Positions 42,201 to 57,200 of a stretch of DNA of 64,000 nucleotides are shown here, one piece after another. How positions within the stretch are numbered: the first letter of the stretch is position 1; each line of letters starts with the position of its first letter. The notes beneath the pieces are model-generated. The model saw only the letters and a list, made by a program, of their open reading frames with translations, ran no database searches and had not been told where the DNA came from. The position numbers and the translations under genes are program-made. Source of the stretch: Tigriopus japonicus (taxonomy: Eukaryota; Arthropoda; Copepoda; Harpacticoida; Harpacticidae); contig CM021316.1 in assembly GCA_010645155.1 (NCBI GenBank), positions 2,339,249-2,403,248 of the forward strand. The letters run 5' to 3'.

Positions 42201-45200
42201 AAATTGTGGAGTGATGTGGCGAACAAAGATTTCGCTTGCAAACCCGAAATCCACGTCCCTCAATCTGTGGTGTTCTCACAACCTGGTGCCAATGTGACTT
42301 TGAGTTGCTACATAGCGGGTAGCCCTCGACCGGATGCGAAATGGGTGCTCAAGGTAGGCAGTCACTGGGTTTGGTTGGGCCGTTGAATGGGATACTGAAA
42401 GTGCGCAGTCTAAATTGGGATGACAGTATTTTTATCGAAGAGCGATAGTGGAAATGAATTCAGGACCGGATTTGATTATTCAAATTAAATTGGAAATGAT
42501 TGCTAGGTTGCCACTCAAGAGTGAGAGGGACAGTGAGGAAACCTTCCATCACTCTTCTCGTCCCATATTTTGCCAGCCGAAGCTCCTAAACGAGTCGAAT
42601 TCTCAGAAAAATGGATCCCAATTCTGCGAATTGAAGTCAAATTTTACCTAGGTACACAACGAAGCCATAGAACGGTGGCAAGACACTCTAAAATGCAAAT
42701 ATTAAAAAAAGGCAAAATTGAACAAGTGTATATAATGAAATTCGATCTCGTCTGTCTGAGACATCAAACAATAGTAGGTCTTCACCATGGATGGCGATTC
42801 ACTTATTTCATTGACAAAAAGAAGTTGAAGCGGAAACCCCTAAAATTGTAGATCATGTTAATTGGCCACGACGAGGAGGAAAACACGAAAGGAGCTTGCA
42901 GTATCTAGGATGTTGTTTCAAATGTAGCGATGTGGTCCAACAGTTGGAGGAAACCCATGACCACAGTTCCCATGGGTCAAGCCGTGGGAGATGGCCAAAA
43001 CTTTGCTGACATTTCCTTTTGGATGTTCATTCACGGGAAGATTTATTGCCAGAGCGCCATTACCGAAATTACTCAGCAATTATTGTGATAGACATACCCT
43101 GGGGTGGTAAGGAAACATGATCATCGTTTTGGAACCAGACTCTCTTCGTCGTTCCATGCACACCATGAAAATGGCTTGTTGTTGTCCCAAATGGGCGTTT
43201 GACAAAATACTTCTCAAAGTTTTTTTTCCTCCTCATCCTCTTGTTTTCGGCCATGGAATTTGAATCCATTAAAGCCGAGAATGCATATTTTTCCTCCACC
43301 AAAAATTCAATGGCTAATGGAATTTGACGTTCTTTCTCCACCATTAGCGCGACTTTAGAAATGATTTTTATTTGTTGCATTTGTATTTCATATGATGTTG
43401 ACTTCGATAACGGCCTTGTGCAATTTGGTTTCGAAACATTTATTTTAAGAAGAATCCTCGACATGTGACCTCAGGGTTCCAGAATATATTTAAGTCACTG
43501 GACCATCACGCACGTCTTTAAAAAATGCTAGAAATGCATGAAATGCTACAGAAGTCCACTGTGACCCAATTCAATGAATGTAAAAGCCAGAAAAATAAGA
43601 CTTGCTGGTGAAGACTAAGAGATTGACGACTAGATTGTGAATGGTACAAATCGAGGCTCATCTGTATCATTCCATGGTGATATCAAGCTATCATCCAAAA
43701 GACCCATCCATTATGGTGCTCTCAAGACTCGCTACTTACACCCAAAGAGAGCAAGAGTGTTTTGGGCAACCCATTGTCCGCTATCTTTATCATTACACTC
43801 AATCGAACCCTTTCCCTCAAATGAAGATTCAATTCAATTAAAACATACACATCGTCCCCATCTAACCAGTTTTTGACCAACTAACGTGCGAAGGTAGCCC
43901 TGGACAAAGTGGGTTTGCTCCTTCATTCAGACCTTAAAACAAGGTCACCCTGTCGGTTCTCCGACCTAAAACAACATCCACAATAGTTTGACAAATGAGG
44001 GAAAACTCTTCGGCCTACGTTCGATGAACGCAATAACAAGACAATGGAAACACTTTGGATCATGATGAAGGCCAACTTTTGTTCGAGGAACTTTTGGATT
44101 GTTGCAAATCTTTCCCCACTCGGTCATCAGCAAGAGTTGAGGTTGAAAAGGCTCGTTGTGTTAGTTACAATCCAAATAAGGCGAGGAAGAGGTTGTTGGG
44201 GATCAAATTACGTTATTGGATACATATCTAGTTCTCTTCGGACATGCCAATAGCTTCTAGTTGTGAATGTAGAACCATAAACTAATGGAGAATGAGAACT
44301 ATGTGGCCAATATAATGGCTGGCCTGATATTCAAGCGTCTTTTCCCCTTGGTTTGGACACGTACAAACAAAGGAAGCGTCCCTTTAGAACTACAAGGGAC
44401 CTCGTTGCGACTGTGGTGAGGAACATTCCATAAATGAAATGAGAGCTATTTTCGGGAGAAGAAATTGTTTTTGCTTGTCTGTTCCACATGAGAATCCTGA
44501 ATGTCGTAAACCATTGGAACGCCGAATGAGGGAGGAAAATGTACCACCCATACCAAGAGAGAGTATGCGGCCATTTCGCTTCCCTCCCTTGTACACTACT
44601 ATCCAAAGACACTAGTAGGTCAGCTCAATTTTTTTTCTGGACTCGATTCATGTGCTAGAAACATGAAAAAGGACACATCTCGACGCAATGAAAAGAGCCT
44701 CCGTGTTCTTGAGCTCGAGCGATTGCTAGTTATGGCCAGAGTTCCAAATACTACTATTGTCCATGGAGAGAACCTAATAACTCTGCGGTGTTTTTCATAA
44801 TTGCCAACTGTCAACAACTGTCATTGTCCCCTAAACGTTTCATCCAACAAGGAGGAGGTAGAAGGATTTGCCAAATTGGAATGCTTGTCTCTACAAATTT
44901 AAGACTAGGTCATGACTGGAATGGATTACTAAACAAGCTAAAAGGAATCCGTCTCTTTCAACAAAAAAGTTGTTCCACGGAAATAAGTTCCCCCACAAAA
45001 GAAGGGAACGAAAGAGAAAGGGAGTGCAAATTGACCAATAGAAGGGGACAGATGAGACTGTTACAAGGACTTGGAGTGGCCTAAAAGTGACCTTGAGAGG
45101 TATACACACAAGTCAAGAGGGCGGCCCAGAAGAGACCAAAGAGAAAGAAGTCTTCAATCAGTGCGATGAACAAGTCTCTCCTCTCTTAAGGTTCTATTTG

Positions 45201-48200
45201 ATCTCTTTCTTTCTGATCCTATTCTGGTCATCGGAGTAAATCGTCTCCACTTTAGGGTCGTGTTCCTTTTTCGACTTGGAGGCCTGGGAGAAGGAAGGTC
45301 CTTCACTTCTGCGAAAGAAGCGAAAGATCACTCTAGTCCTTGGACGAAAAGCGAAGGTCTAGTGGGTTTGAATGGTCGAATATTTCTAATTGAGGATGCC
45401 AAGAGAACCCGCTCAGAAATAGAACTAAGACCCCAAACAGACCAAAGAGATCTTATCCTTGGGAATCTTTTAACCTTTTACTGATTTGACTCCTAGGTGG
45501 TTTTGACAAAGCTTTAAAATGTTAGACAATATTCTTCCACACCTAATTATTAGATTATCACCCATGAAATTGCGGCAGAAGCAAATGTTGGTCCCTCACT
45601 GACGTAGTGGCTCTTCTTTTCGAGATACGTTTCCAGTTTGAAACCTACATATCGTTCAAAAACGATGAACATGGCGTGTCCACTGAGGCCAATAATGCAT
45701 GACTCGATTCTGTAACCAGGATACGCAGTGGCATCAACATGGTTTGGCCTTGTCAATCCCGGGATTTGTCATTTATTGATGCTCGAGCTTCATCCCTACC
45801 CTGAATAAACGAGGTCCAAATCCTAGTTTGCACGCCGATCTTTTGCCTTTACCCTTATCCTTGGATGTTGATGTCGCTCTTCGAAATTGGGTTATGTACA
45901 TTACTACAGGACACTTGGAAGCCTCGATCAAGTAGTAAGTAGTTTCAAGGTCTCACGTGGGATCCAAAGGGTCTAATGTTTCCCGAGCAAGTACCCACGT
46001 ACTATGTACAAGGGTGGGGAGCTAAGGATCTGCTTTCATCTATCTGGGAAGCCAATAAATGCTTTACAATGGGCTCACGGGATCTGGGTTATTCGGATCC
46101 TCGGCAAGAGCTTCAACACAAACAAATGACAACCAAAGAGGACAACAACATGAAAGTATGTGCCACTCACGCACGCACAAAAGTACCTCTGAAAGGAGAT
46201 CGAGAAAAGCACAGTCCATCGAGAGACCGACCACCCATCACTGCCAGAAATACTCGACATCGAAGCAAGTACCAATTTGATTGGACAGTAAACCAACTTG
46301 GATGGTCAATCACAGACCATGTCGATGGATTAGCCAATTCGTTTGTTAGAGAAGAGCTGTTACCGATCCGATACACTCACACAAAGGCCGTGGATCAACA
46401 ACACTGAAGGCCAGTTAATTGCCGGACAAGGAAGGGACTGGAAAAGGGCCGCATGGAAGGTGTGCAATATTTGCCATAACATCTCGAAGGGAAATGGGTT
46501 TTGTCTGTTCAGTGCACATGAAAGACGAAGCAGCCTTTGAAGATGGGAAAAAGACACGAGAAAGAAGAAGGAAGATTTTGTCCTTTGCGACGTATCGTGA
46601 TGTAGCTTATAGCTCAGTGGTGGATCACATCATTCCCTTTGTTGAACTTGCGCACATGAGGAGCATCAATTCTTGCTCAGGGAAGAAAAAATAAAAGATG
46701 GTTTTGACGCTTCGTTTTTCTTGCTCAAGAAGTATATTTGCGAAGGCTAAACATTACCTTGTCCAATGTTACATGTTTTGATTGACTGGTGATGTATCCA
46801 TTTTACCTCTCATTGATCGTGCCTAAAAATAATCACGTAATCCAGGGAACGTCACAACTAATTCTTGGATAAAAGAATTTCTAACGATGACGTTTTTTGT
46901 AAAAGAAACCTCGATGAACCCAAGTGGGAGCATTGGCACGAAAACTTTGCACTAAATGCATAGCACCATGACAAGATAGTCGTCATCCCAAACCTTTTGT
47001 GTGTGAATAGGTGTTACTTTTCGTTTGGGTTAGTTTATGGGTTCTCATGGCTTACAATGTCATTTATTTGGGTTGTTGTGGAGTCGTTTTGTCGGTTCTG
47101 AAATAAACTAATGGGAGGATCGCACATGGTGCGGAATTACCCAAGAACACCACTGGCATTCAAGCCGAGAACGAGCAATACGAACCCAAGGGCATCATCA
47201 TACGACACATACCACATTCAAGCTGAAATGGCAGAATGAATTAATTACATCCAGTGGTGTACGAGTACATTTAGAGTCAGCAAAATATGGGACAAGAGTG
47301 AGAATGAGTCGTTGTGAGAACTGGATAATGGAGCCTCGTTGCGAGATGGGCCCCTAGATCGAAAAGTCATTATTATGATCCAAACGAGTTTCCGGCTAGC
47401 TCGGAGGCCCCAAAAACTAGGTTCCATTTGCTTCAATGCTCCCCTCAGACATACATGAGCATACGGAGCTCATTGCTTTGGAGTATTCTTAATGAGTGGC
47501 GACTAATTGCTCTCATATCTTTCTCATTAACCAAAAGGAACGTCGAGATTGGCCCTGAACACGGATCTTCAACAAAAAAGGCTGCCAAGCGTACGCAAAG
47601 TGCAATGCCTGCACAACTCTGATTAAGTAGACCATTCCAAAAGCTGAACCGAGGAGCGAAGAGCTCCGAAAAATTATGGGCATGTTAGTTGTCGCTTGGA
47701 GTGAGTGTGCCCGATTTGGAGACAATAATGACTCAATAACAGTCAATCCCGATGATGATGCCGCTGATCCTCCAACCATCGACGAAAGTACTACAGCAGA
47801 GGCTTAAGGGAAACCCAAGGCCAAGCTAGTCAATAGCACGAATGGGCTTTTTACACAGTCTAAAAAGCGAAGAATGTCTTCTTGGTCTCTCATGTTAAAG
47901 ATGGAGTAAAGCCAGGGCCAACTTCTTCTTTCCAACGAGCAACTACGCATTCGATTTGAACTTTCCAAGCATTTATCCGAGGCTCGTTTTTTTCCCTGGA
48001 GATCAGCTCACTCCATCCAGTCATCGACTGCAACCCTTGAATAACTTATTTGACTTGTAAAGGCGCAATAGAAACATGAGTAATTTCTACAATCGAACAA
48101 AATTAGCACGAGAACAGAAAAAAACGACCGAGTTTCAATTTGATCGTTCACTAGTTTTCATGCGCCATTGTTGTAATATTACCTAGTTGTACCATTCACA

Positions 48201-51200
48201 CGGGAATGGAGGAGAATGTGTCCGTGTGTCTCGCTCCTCGAGCTTCTGGGATATTTCCATAAAATCCCTTGTGCAGCGTGGTCTGTTTCGACAACGAGCA
48301 GTAGTGAGTGTTTGGAGGTCCCTCCTCGTCATCTCTCTCGTTCTCTCCATCCTCTAAAATCACTTGACATGTCAAGGCCAACGGCGATAGTGCTCGCTGA
48401 AAGGCACTTTTATGAGCGTTTAATGTTTGAGGGGAGAATTTTTGCCCTAATTTAATCAACTCCTGTCACAGGAAGTGCTTTGAAAAGGCAAACTCCACCT
48501 AGCCACTGTCTCATGGACTGCATTCATTGCGGATCCTTTCAGCTGCCTTCATCATCAAGGCGCCAGTTCATACGCACTGCAGGGAGAGCCTTCACTCACT
48601 CACTCACGGTCCTCTCCTTTTGGGCTGCTTGTGAATGTGTTGTCAAAGACAGGGCTAAAAGTACCTTCTGACCTTGTTCTTAGGCTGATACACGCTTTAT
48701 CAAGTACTTCTGACCTGGTATGATTTATGTGTCGCTTTGAGTACTGACATGCTGTAGTATGTACGAGTATAGGAACTTCGAACCCCCCCGACAAGACCCT
48801 CTAAGAGCGAGAGAAATAGAGAAGGAAAAGGCGGAGAAGAAAGCATCAACTTGTTCAAGAATGTCAGCAATCTTGGATTTGGGTTCTTCTTTTTGTCCAG
48901 GAGCTGCTCGCCAGATCGAGGAGAAAGTTTTGAGAGTCAGATCTCCAATCCGAGTAGTGGAACACCCGACCTAGACAGATCTGAAGAGGCTAAAGAGAAA
49001 GAGAAGGACGGGGCCATTTCCAATGAGGAAATGATATTTTCCCTCGAAGCGACAAGCTCTCTCTCCCCACAACAATGAGAGGGCTGAATCGGTGCTCATC
49101 TCAAAGTCACAGACTGTCTTCATTTTATGAAGAAACGGCGAAGTGATCTCTTTTTTGCGACCTCAATCTCTGTCCCATGCGTCATTCGTTTCCTCTCAGA
49201 CTTCAAGGTTGGAACAATTGTTGAAGTTGGATGGTTGTGTGTGTTTTTTGCCAAAGAGTAGGAACGCGACGAATGAGAACGACGAGAAACCCCCCAAGGT
49301 TGTTCCTTTTGGAATGCTTTGCGGGAATGTTGAAAGTTTCCTGCGGAATCCAGACAAGCTAGCTAATACTTGGAAATGACTGCAGAGGAAACAATAATTT
49401 TCTTAAGACACTCCAACATTGCTCAGAAGGAAGTCGTTCCAGATTTCCTTTTGGCGGGAGATCAAAGAGGAGAGATTGTTATCAAGCTAAATTGCTTTGC
49501 CTAGTTTCAACATAATTTGACCAAATCCAATTCTCATGCATAAAACAGAAGAGCAATTTCGATGCCGTGACATTTGAAAAGCTTTCTAAATCATAACAAT
49601 GAGCTTGGATGGTTCTTTTCAGTTCTGTGGTCCTTTGTGTGCCAAAAAGGGAAACCTTTTGAAGATGTAAGATAACTCTAACCTTGAGATCATTGACACT
49701 ACCAACACACCCATGGTTGGCCATTGGGTCCACTTCTTTCTGCAAAGGTCTAATGGTTTTCTGTTGCCAAAAAGTGCACCTTGCATAACGTTGGATTTAA
49801 GTGCAATCCTGAAAATTGGAAACGGTTACTATTTGATTTTTTGAAGTGCAAACTTTCGCGATTCTCTAAATTGGATCTGCCTTGATTTCATAAGATACCA
49901 AGGCATCTCAACAACCGCCATTTGAGAAATGCATCGGGAGCAGTGAACGGCACCATGATGCTATTTTCATTCATTCCACTTATCAGCTCCAGTGAGGTCA
50001 TATGCGCTTCATTCGTGCTTTAATTCTAAATGACTTATCTTTCAATATCTCTGGCTTTCGAATGCACAAAGTTTGAAGACAACATAACATTAAAGCCTTC
50101 ATCTCAGAAGCAATTAGGAGGAGGGCGTTACACAGAAGTTGGAAATTCCTTGGTCCTAAACGATCGTTGATATCTCGCATGGTATTATGGCATTGTCAGT
50201 TCCTTCTCTGTGCGATCATCCAATAGACATTCTTTCTGGCCATTCTCGATCAAACAGGATATTTTGTTCATGCTTTCCGAATCGCGAGGTCCTCTGCTCG
50301 TCTCTCGTCTGGTCCCTGGAGCATTCGCCCTTGAGGTTTCTCGTCCGGAATACATTCTTCGATCGCCATGGCCTGACCTTTCAAAGTGATTGAATCGGGC
50401 CTCGCCAAAGTGACAAATGATTCTGGAGGGAATTCTTTTACATGGAAGGAAATTGTCCCTTTGGGGCAAATCCTCTTTCCAGTGCTCCATTCAGTTGTAC
50501 TCCACTCGAGTGTGCCTCTTTCATTGATGCGACCTCGCGGTCGGCCTTCAACAGACAGCCAATCGAACGCGAATTGAACTTTGAACTTCAATCGAGCAAC
50601 GTGTTCGCCTCTGTTCCAAATGTATGGACTCGGAAAGAGGACCCTGGATCAAGGCATAGGTCGTTTACATCTGGACTCTTTGAGTAACACAATTCCAATC
50701 ACAATTACTCTTAAAGGGCTTCAGTATACACACAATACATGGCTACTTCCCAGGACATTTTGGGTAGTTTAAATTCAAGCTTCTGGGGATGCTCCACGTT
50801 CTCTTTTTATGGAAGCTGACTAGTCGAGGGAAATGAGCCCAGATCACCATGTGAGCTCTCGCTCATAACAGACAAGGCTGCTCGGGAGGCCTTTATATCC
50901 CACAGGTTTGCCACCACTCACCAATCCCGTGGAGATCGAGGCTTGTTTAGATATGCAAATACAATGTCTGTCTATGGCCGAGGATGCAGTTCTTTCACCA
51001 CGTGGAAATGCACTTCATCTAAACCGCTTTTATTACCTTAAAAACTCTGCCCATGAACTTATTGCGGTCGATAGTTGGAGTGATGGCCTCCGTTATCAAA
51101 ATTGTTCAAGGGGCTTCTTTGCATCCACGAGTCTCCACCAACCATCTAAACTGGCACGAGCAGATATAATGGCTTTGGTAATCCGCCCGGAGATATTTCC

Positions 51201-54200
51201 ACTTTGGGCCAGCATGCACTTGCTTAAATGGTTACTTCCTCCAGACTGGTTCCTCTTGACTGGTTTGGAGGGGACTCTGAATTTGCGCTAATGCCGATGT
51301 TGTACGTACGTACTATACGTTGGATGGAGAGTCTTCATTTTTGCTGCCCACCAGAGCCGACAAGCCATGGGAATTATGTTCCTTTCACATCATTTGCATA
51401 CAGAATAATGGTATCATTCTTTGGAAATTAAATTTGGTCCCTCTCAAGAATAAGAGGGGAAGAAGACTTTGGTAACCAACTCTTAGTCGTTATCTTCCCT
51501 GTTCAGGGGAGCGTTGCATATAGTAGAGAAAAGTTTGGGTTTGCAACCATTTTGAAATCTTACGCCTTCACAACTGAATTGGTTCCAAAGTTGGAACAGA
51601 ACCTTGAACGGATCAAATTTACAACAGAATATTTTCCTGTCATGGAAAATGATCTTTCTTTATCTTGAATATCAAATGCGGTTTGAATAATGTTTAACAG
51701 GGACTCATCAGTTAATTATTGTTGAAAGGACAATTCTCAAAATTCGCTCCAATCAATCTTTTTTATCTTCAATGAAACGCGCGATCTTGCACGATTTTCA
51801 AGTTGAAAAAAAATGACAAAGCCTTCAAATAAATCCCGGTCAGTTTTTATGGTTGCGGTGGACATGGGCCTCTTTTTCCTTATCTCGCGAATGTCTTGAA
51901 GGCTTATCAACTTGTCGGACACTTTTGGAAGTCCAGGCCAATTCATAGATTGCCACGTGCCCGCTAGATTGAGTTATCTCGTTCTAATTTCGTGATGATC
52001 AAATAACGAAGCGGAGTTCGTTATTCCGTTGGTGCATTGAAGGTGCATTCCTCTAATTTATTAATTTGTTCAATTTTCCACTCCAGGACTTTGTGGCAAG
52101 TTAAAGTGGCCCACTGAGATGAGAGGACCACTTATTTCTTCGCCCTCTACGTACTAATACTGTTCCACTAGATCCTCCGAGATGAGCACGAACCCAAGCA
52201 GTCTAAAATATCTTTCTTTCTTATACTCGTTTTGCCTTTTGCCTGCCAATGGAAAGTGCATTTAACCGAATTTATCTGATAGATCAAGATCGCTTGGATC
52301 AAAGACCGATGAAGCCTCTGGAGAGAGTTTTTGCAGCTGGAACCTCCTCAAGCTCGAGCATTGTTTTTGGAGCCGTTCCTTCCAAAGAGTAGAGAGGTCC
52401 TTTCCGGAATGCATCTGCAACATCTTCAAGCGCTTTTGCTTTTGACCTGGTTGTGGTGCCGATGATTGTGACATGAGAAAAGTTTTGCACTCCGGACCAC
52501 GTTCCAGAATGGCCAAAACATCGCTTCTCCCTTGTTCCTCTGCCACATTCATCTTGGTTGAAAGGACGAAAGAAGGCATTTGGGGAGTGAACTTGAAACT
52601 AACTCCTCGACAGGATCTCATTCCAGATTGAGAAGCCAATTTCTCCATTTTTAAAAAGTCATTCCCTACATCTCCTTGGAAACGACAGGAACGAGAGATC
52701 TCTTGTTCCACCCCTCTTTCAGGACTCTAGGACAGACTAAAGTGTGTAGCAATGAAACAATGTCTTCGGCCCTTGGTTTGGTTTGAGTCGAAGTTCTCAA
52801 CTTTTTACATTGTCATTATTTTCAGCCTCAAGAGATTAACCATCAACACGGTGGGCGAAGGATGGGACCATCATCCCAGGCAAGCCATTGAAGGCCATTT
52901 TTCCAGAGCGCCCATTAGACCCAGCCAAGTTCTTACTGCAAAGTACAGCTTGAAGCTCATAAGAAGCTATTGTATTCACTTGACATTCAACCCTGAAACT
53001 GAACTTCCTTGCAGTGGATCGACCCCAATTATTATGCATAACTAGACCACCTGTGAAAGGAATCTCCTAGACTTTATTGACGGGGACAATGTACCTTGTA
53101 AAGTGTAGCCATGCCAAGCTTTACTTGTTTCCAGTTCAACGGGAAGTGAGTGTGTGTTCTAAGTAGCTCTCTCTTCGGGGATATTCACTTTGGATCTTCG
53201 TTTTATGGATGAGTTAGGAAATAAGTGGTCCTGTTTGCCGCTACTTCGCCTCCGAAACGATCTAGACGCGTTCCTATGGATGTGTTTAGGGAGGAGGCAA
53301 TTTAAAATTCTAGAGGTTGGAACTTTCCGTTTTATGAGGAGAGCTTGTTAAATGAGTTTTGCCTTTGTTGTGGAGAAAAACTCTTCGAAAACCTATTCCC
53401 ATCCTAGTTTTACACTTGCCCTTCCCAAATTTATTCTCCATTGAGAGTCGAAAATGATGATAAACTCCTTACTCACCCGACAATACTGAATTACTGCCAC
53501 TAGATCTACGAACCTAGACACCGAGCACCCGGGGTTCTGTCGAGAATGACTCGTTGGTCATGCATTACACGTATGGATGGACTGGCTCTCTCGTTTTCAG
53601 GCAGAATGAGAGGGAAAAAACTTTCCTTTTATCCCTGATCAATGTTGGGGAAAGTCATATTTATACATTTTCACATCCCCGACCATCAAGCGAATGAAGA
53701 ACTACCAGCACTGGGAACACATGACTGGACGTCCAGTGGCTTTTTAATAATTCTGGCAACGCACGACCCAGTTCCACGTGGCAGACGAATTGGCTGACTC
53801 TTCATGGGACTGATATGAATCTCAAATAAGCTCATGCAGAGAGCAAACCCCATTCAATTTCGGCCTCAAAAGTTTTTAAGGGGCTTATGTGCTGTCAATC
53901 TCAGGGCGTAAACCATCCTTACTTCCGGGAAAAGAAATAAATCCCTTCGGTGAAAAAAAGAAGAGAACATGCAGCCCGATTCCAAGCGAGTCTGCCTCCT
54001 TCCACTTTAGTGTCAATAAAATGAAATATGATTCAGACGATACCCATTGTGCCCAAATTAGGATTTACTGCGACACTATTATTTTATTTCTGTCCACTCT
54101 CTCTCTCTTTCGGTTCCTTCTTTTCGCAGTCAGTATCTTCAACGTGGGAAGTAGGAAGAAGTGTGTGAGTGGGATTTTGTCGTGCCTGAATCCTGAGGCT

Positions 54201-57200
54201 TTGTTGTAAAGATCTGTCCCTAGATACCCACCCTTCATCTCATTTTTTCCTCGTGTCCTTTTTTAGAGACTTCTTATCAAAGTATGGACTGAGACGCAAA
54301 TCTTCCATGATATTTCTGGCAGGTTGTAAGCCTTTTCAAAGACATTTCAACTTAAATGATCGAGTAAAGCGTGGGGGGCGTAATATCAGGTGGATTTTGT
54401 GACAGATGCTTTCACAGATGTGTTCATGTAGTTTGACCTGGACACAGCTACGCATCAGCTTTTTTCCTTGACCCACATTCTATTTATGGCAAGCAATTAA
54501 AGTTAAGAATGCCAAGTTTAGTGCCGATACGATGAAGGTTCTCGTAAGCTCGTCCACAGAACACAAAAAATAGACAAGTTTCAAATAAAAATGGAAGCAT
54601 TTGAAAACAAATCGTCCATCATAACATAAGTGATCCTTGTTCCTACCTTAATCTCAATTTCAAAAGACGTATTTCCTGACAGGCCTATGACTTGAGGAAG
54701 CCAATGGAACAAAAACTGGTGATAAATTTTGATAAATTCTTTCTTGGTTCCTTGTACCACCCACTTCGCATCTCCTTTAGAGTGAATCATCCATAAGTTA
54801 AAAGATCTCATTCTAACACTTTATCTTCTATAATTAAGGGTGGTCCAGAAGAAGAGTGGTCTCATGTTATATTTCATGGGGAAGGGAAAGGAGAAGGTGG
54901 AAAAAGTTTGGCTTAATCTTGAACCGAGTAGCTTCAAGTTCCATGAAGTACGGTAGATCTCAATTTCTTTCCCTTACTCTCGCTCTTTCTCTCTCTTTAT
55001 TCCCTTTTCCCCTTCAAATGTTCCACTTGAAATGTTTGCTTGTCATTCATTCTACTTGTCCCTAAAGTCTGTCAGCAATTTTGAAAGAACAGCTGGGCAG
55101 AAACAACTTGGCTGAAAGTAATGCGGAAGGAAAAAGTTCCCTAATTTCGTGATTAGGATCTTCATAGGGCGTTTATTCATGCTTGCATGATTTTTCAGAG
55201 AAAAATCATTCCCTATGGAGAGGTCAAAGAAGCAGTTCCCAACCCCAAATATGTTCCTACATACAAGATCTTAACCCGGCCAGTTCCTCCAATAACTTAG
55301 TTTCCCAACGGATAAAAGTGCATTGTTTACGTTTTCACCCACGCCACCCTTCATAGAATCCACTAAGGCTTATTTTTAGCCATAAATTGCTATCCTAATC
55401 TAAATCAAATCTTGTTTGACTGATATGAAGCAAAGATCTCTTTCACATTTTGCCAATCACGTTCAAGAGACGTTTTTCTTGAGATTTCAAGCCTTCGCAG
55501 TTAAATAGAGAGAAGGGGAACATTCTCAGAGAGGGGGCTTAAATCACCACATTAGGGCAAAAGTTCGTAACCCAATATTCCCCCCCCCCACTTCTCTCTG
55601 TTTCCCCTCTGCAACTGGGCTGTTCACGTCTAAGGCTAGTAAGATGTGTACGTGTATCTTTTGTCCCTTCCTGGTACTCAATTTACGTGGGGAGAGAGAG
55701 AGAACAAAGTAGAATCAGATTTCACGCTCGTCACCCTGAAGATGCGCGAGAATCTTGGGTGAAAAAGTAAACAAATTTCATTACCACTCCGCTTCCGTTA
55801 TTACGTTGGTATTATAGCTCTTCTCGGCAGTTCAGAGATCATTAAGTGTTGAAGAACTCCAGATTTGTTCGTTTGACATGGTGTTATTCTAGGGTATGAT
55901 CACTTTACCAGAGCCTCAAGTTTCCCCACCCAGTTGTCACCTCATTTCTCAAGTAGGTTGAGAGGAGGAGTCTCTCTTCCATCCAGGTGTCAAAAATGTT
56001 AGGAATGCCAAAGCCAGAGATTTGTCAGACTTGCCATGTTTCCACAGAATACTGTTCATTAATTGATTAGAGGAGCCCCTCCTAATTATTAACTGGGTTA
56101 AGAAAGATGGCAAAGAACAAGGCTGCACTTTTTCAGCTCGGATTTGGAAGGGTGTCATCTCTAACGAGTTCCTAAATCTCTGTCATTAGTTTTTTCATCT
56201 TCTTGTTATGAAAAGGCCAATGAGACATGGTATACATCTTGGACGGGCGAATTTTGAGAATAAGTGTGCCGTAATAACGTTTAGATAAATTGATAAAGCT
56301 GGAACTTTTGTTTGTTCTCATTGTGACCCCTTTTGTTGAAAGTGAAAGAGAACGTTTTGTTCCACTTTCTCCGCTTCTTCCTTGACTAATGTGGCTTTGT
56401 GACAGCAATACATGCCAGACGAAAGTTTTCCCTTTGATAAATCTACCCTTCTCACACACTTATAAGGGTACTTCAGGCCCTTGGATTGAGACTTTTGGAG
56501 GATGGAAAAGGCGCCAAGCAATGGTCCTCTGTCACCGAAAAATGACTGATGAGGGAGACTACTTAATAAAAAAAGCTGAAATATTGCACCATAAAACACC
56601 TGTGTTTGGGAGATGAACCAAATCATGCTGGAAGGTCATTTATCCCTTGTCCCGACTACCGACATGTATCCTGTACAAATACTGAAATTCTCCTCTGTCG
56701 ACTTTCCCGCGCCCAAATTTATTGTGGAACATTTTCTGTAACATCTTGATCCCAAATAATTGTCTGTCCAAATTTGGCATAACGTACAAACTTTGGCCAA
56801 GACCCAGTGGCAGAACTTCCAACGTATAGATTTCCAATGTACTCGTCTTGATCCACTGAAAGGAGGAAACAAGAAAGGCCCCCAACACTTGAGTTTAGGA
56901 CATAAATTTTAATGAACATATCAAGTAGAGTGAGAGAGAGAAAAACTTTGAAGCCCCTGTTAACCGGCGAGTGAAAATGGGAGAAGACGACCAGGAACAA
57001 ATGTTCCCCGAACATCTGGCTCACATAACCTCTATCTTGGAATACGTAGTGGGACTGGAACACGAGGAATGTATATGGGAGAAAAAAAGGAAAGGAAAAA
57101 AGGGGCAAGATGTTCCCAAGTTTCCTTGTTAGAGAGAGACCCATTGGAAACACCCTTCGTTCGTTCGGGCTCTTCCTGTCTTCATAGCGAAATCTCGGAG

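Noticed and set aside
50908..51291. 127-codon plus-strand frame in intron 2
   Set aside because: No recognised domain or transcript context; a frame of this length is expected by chance in 16.7 kb at this base composition.
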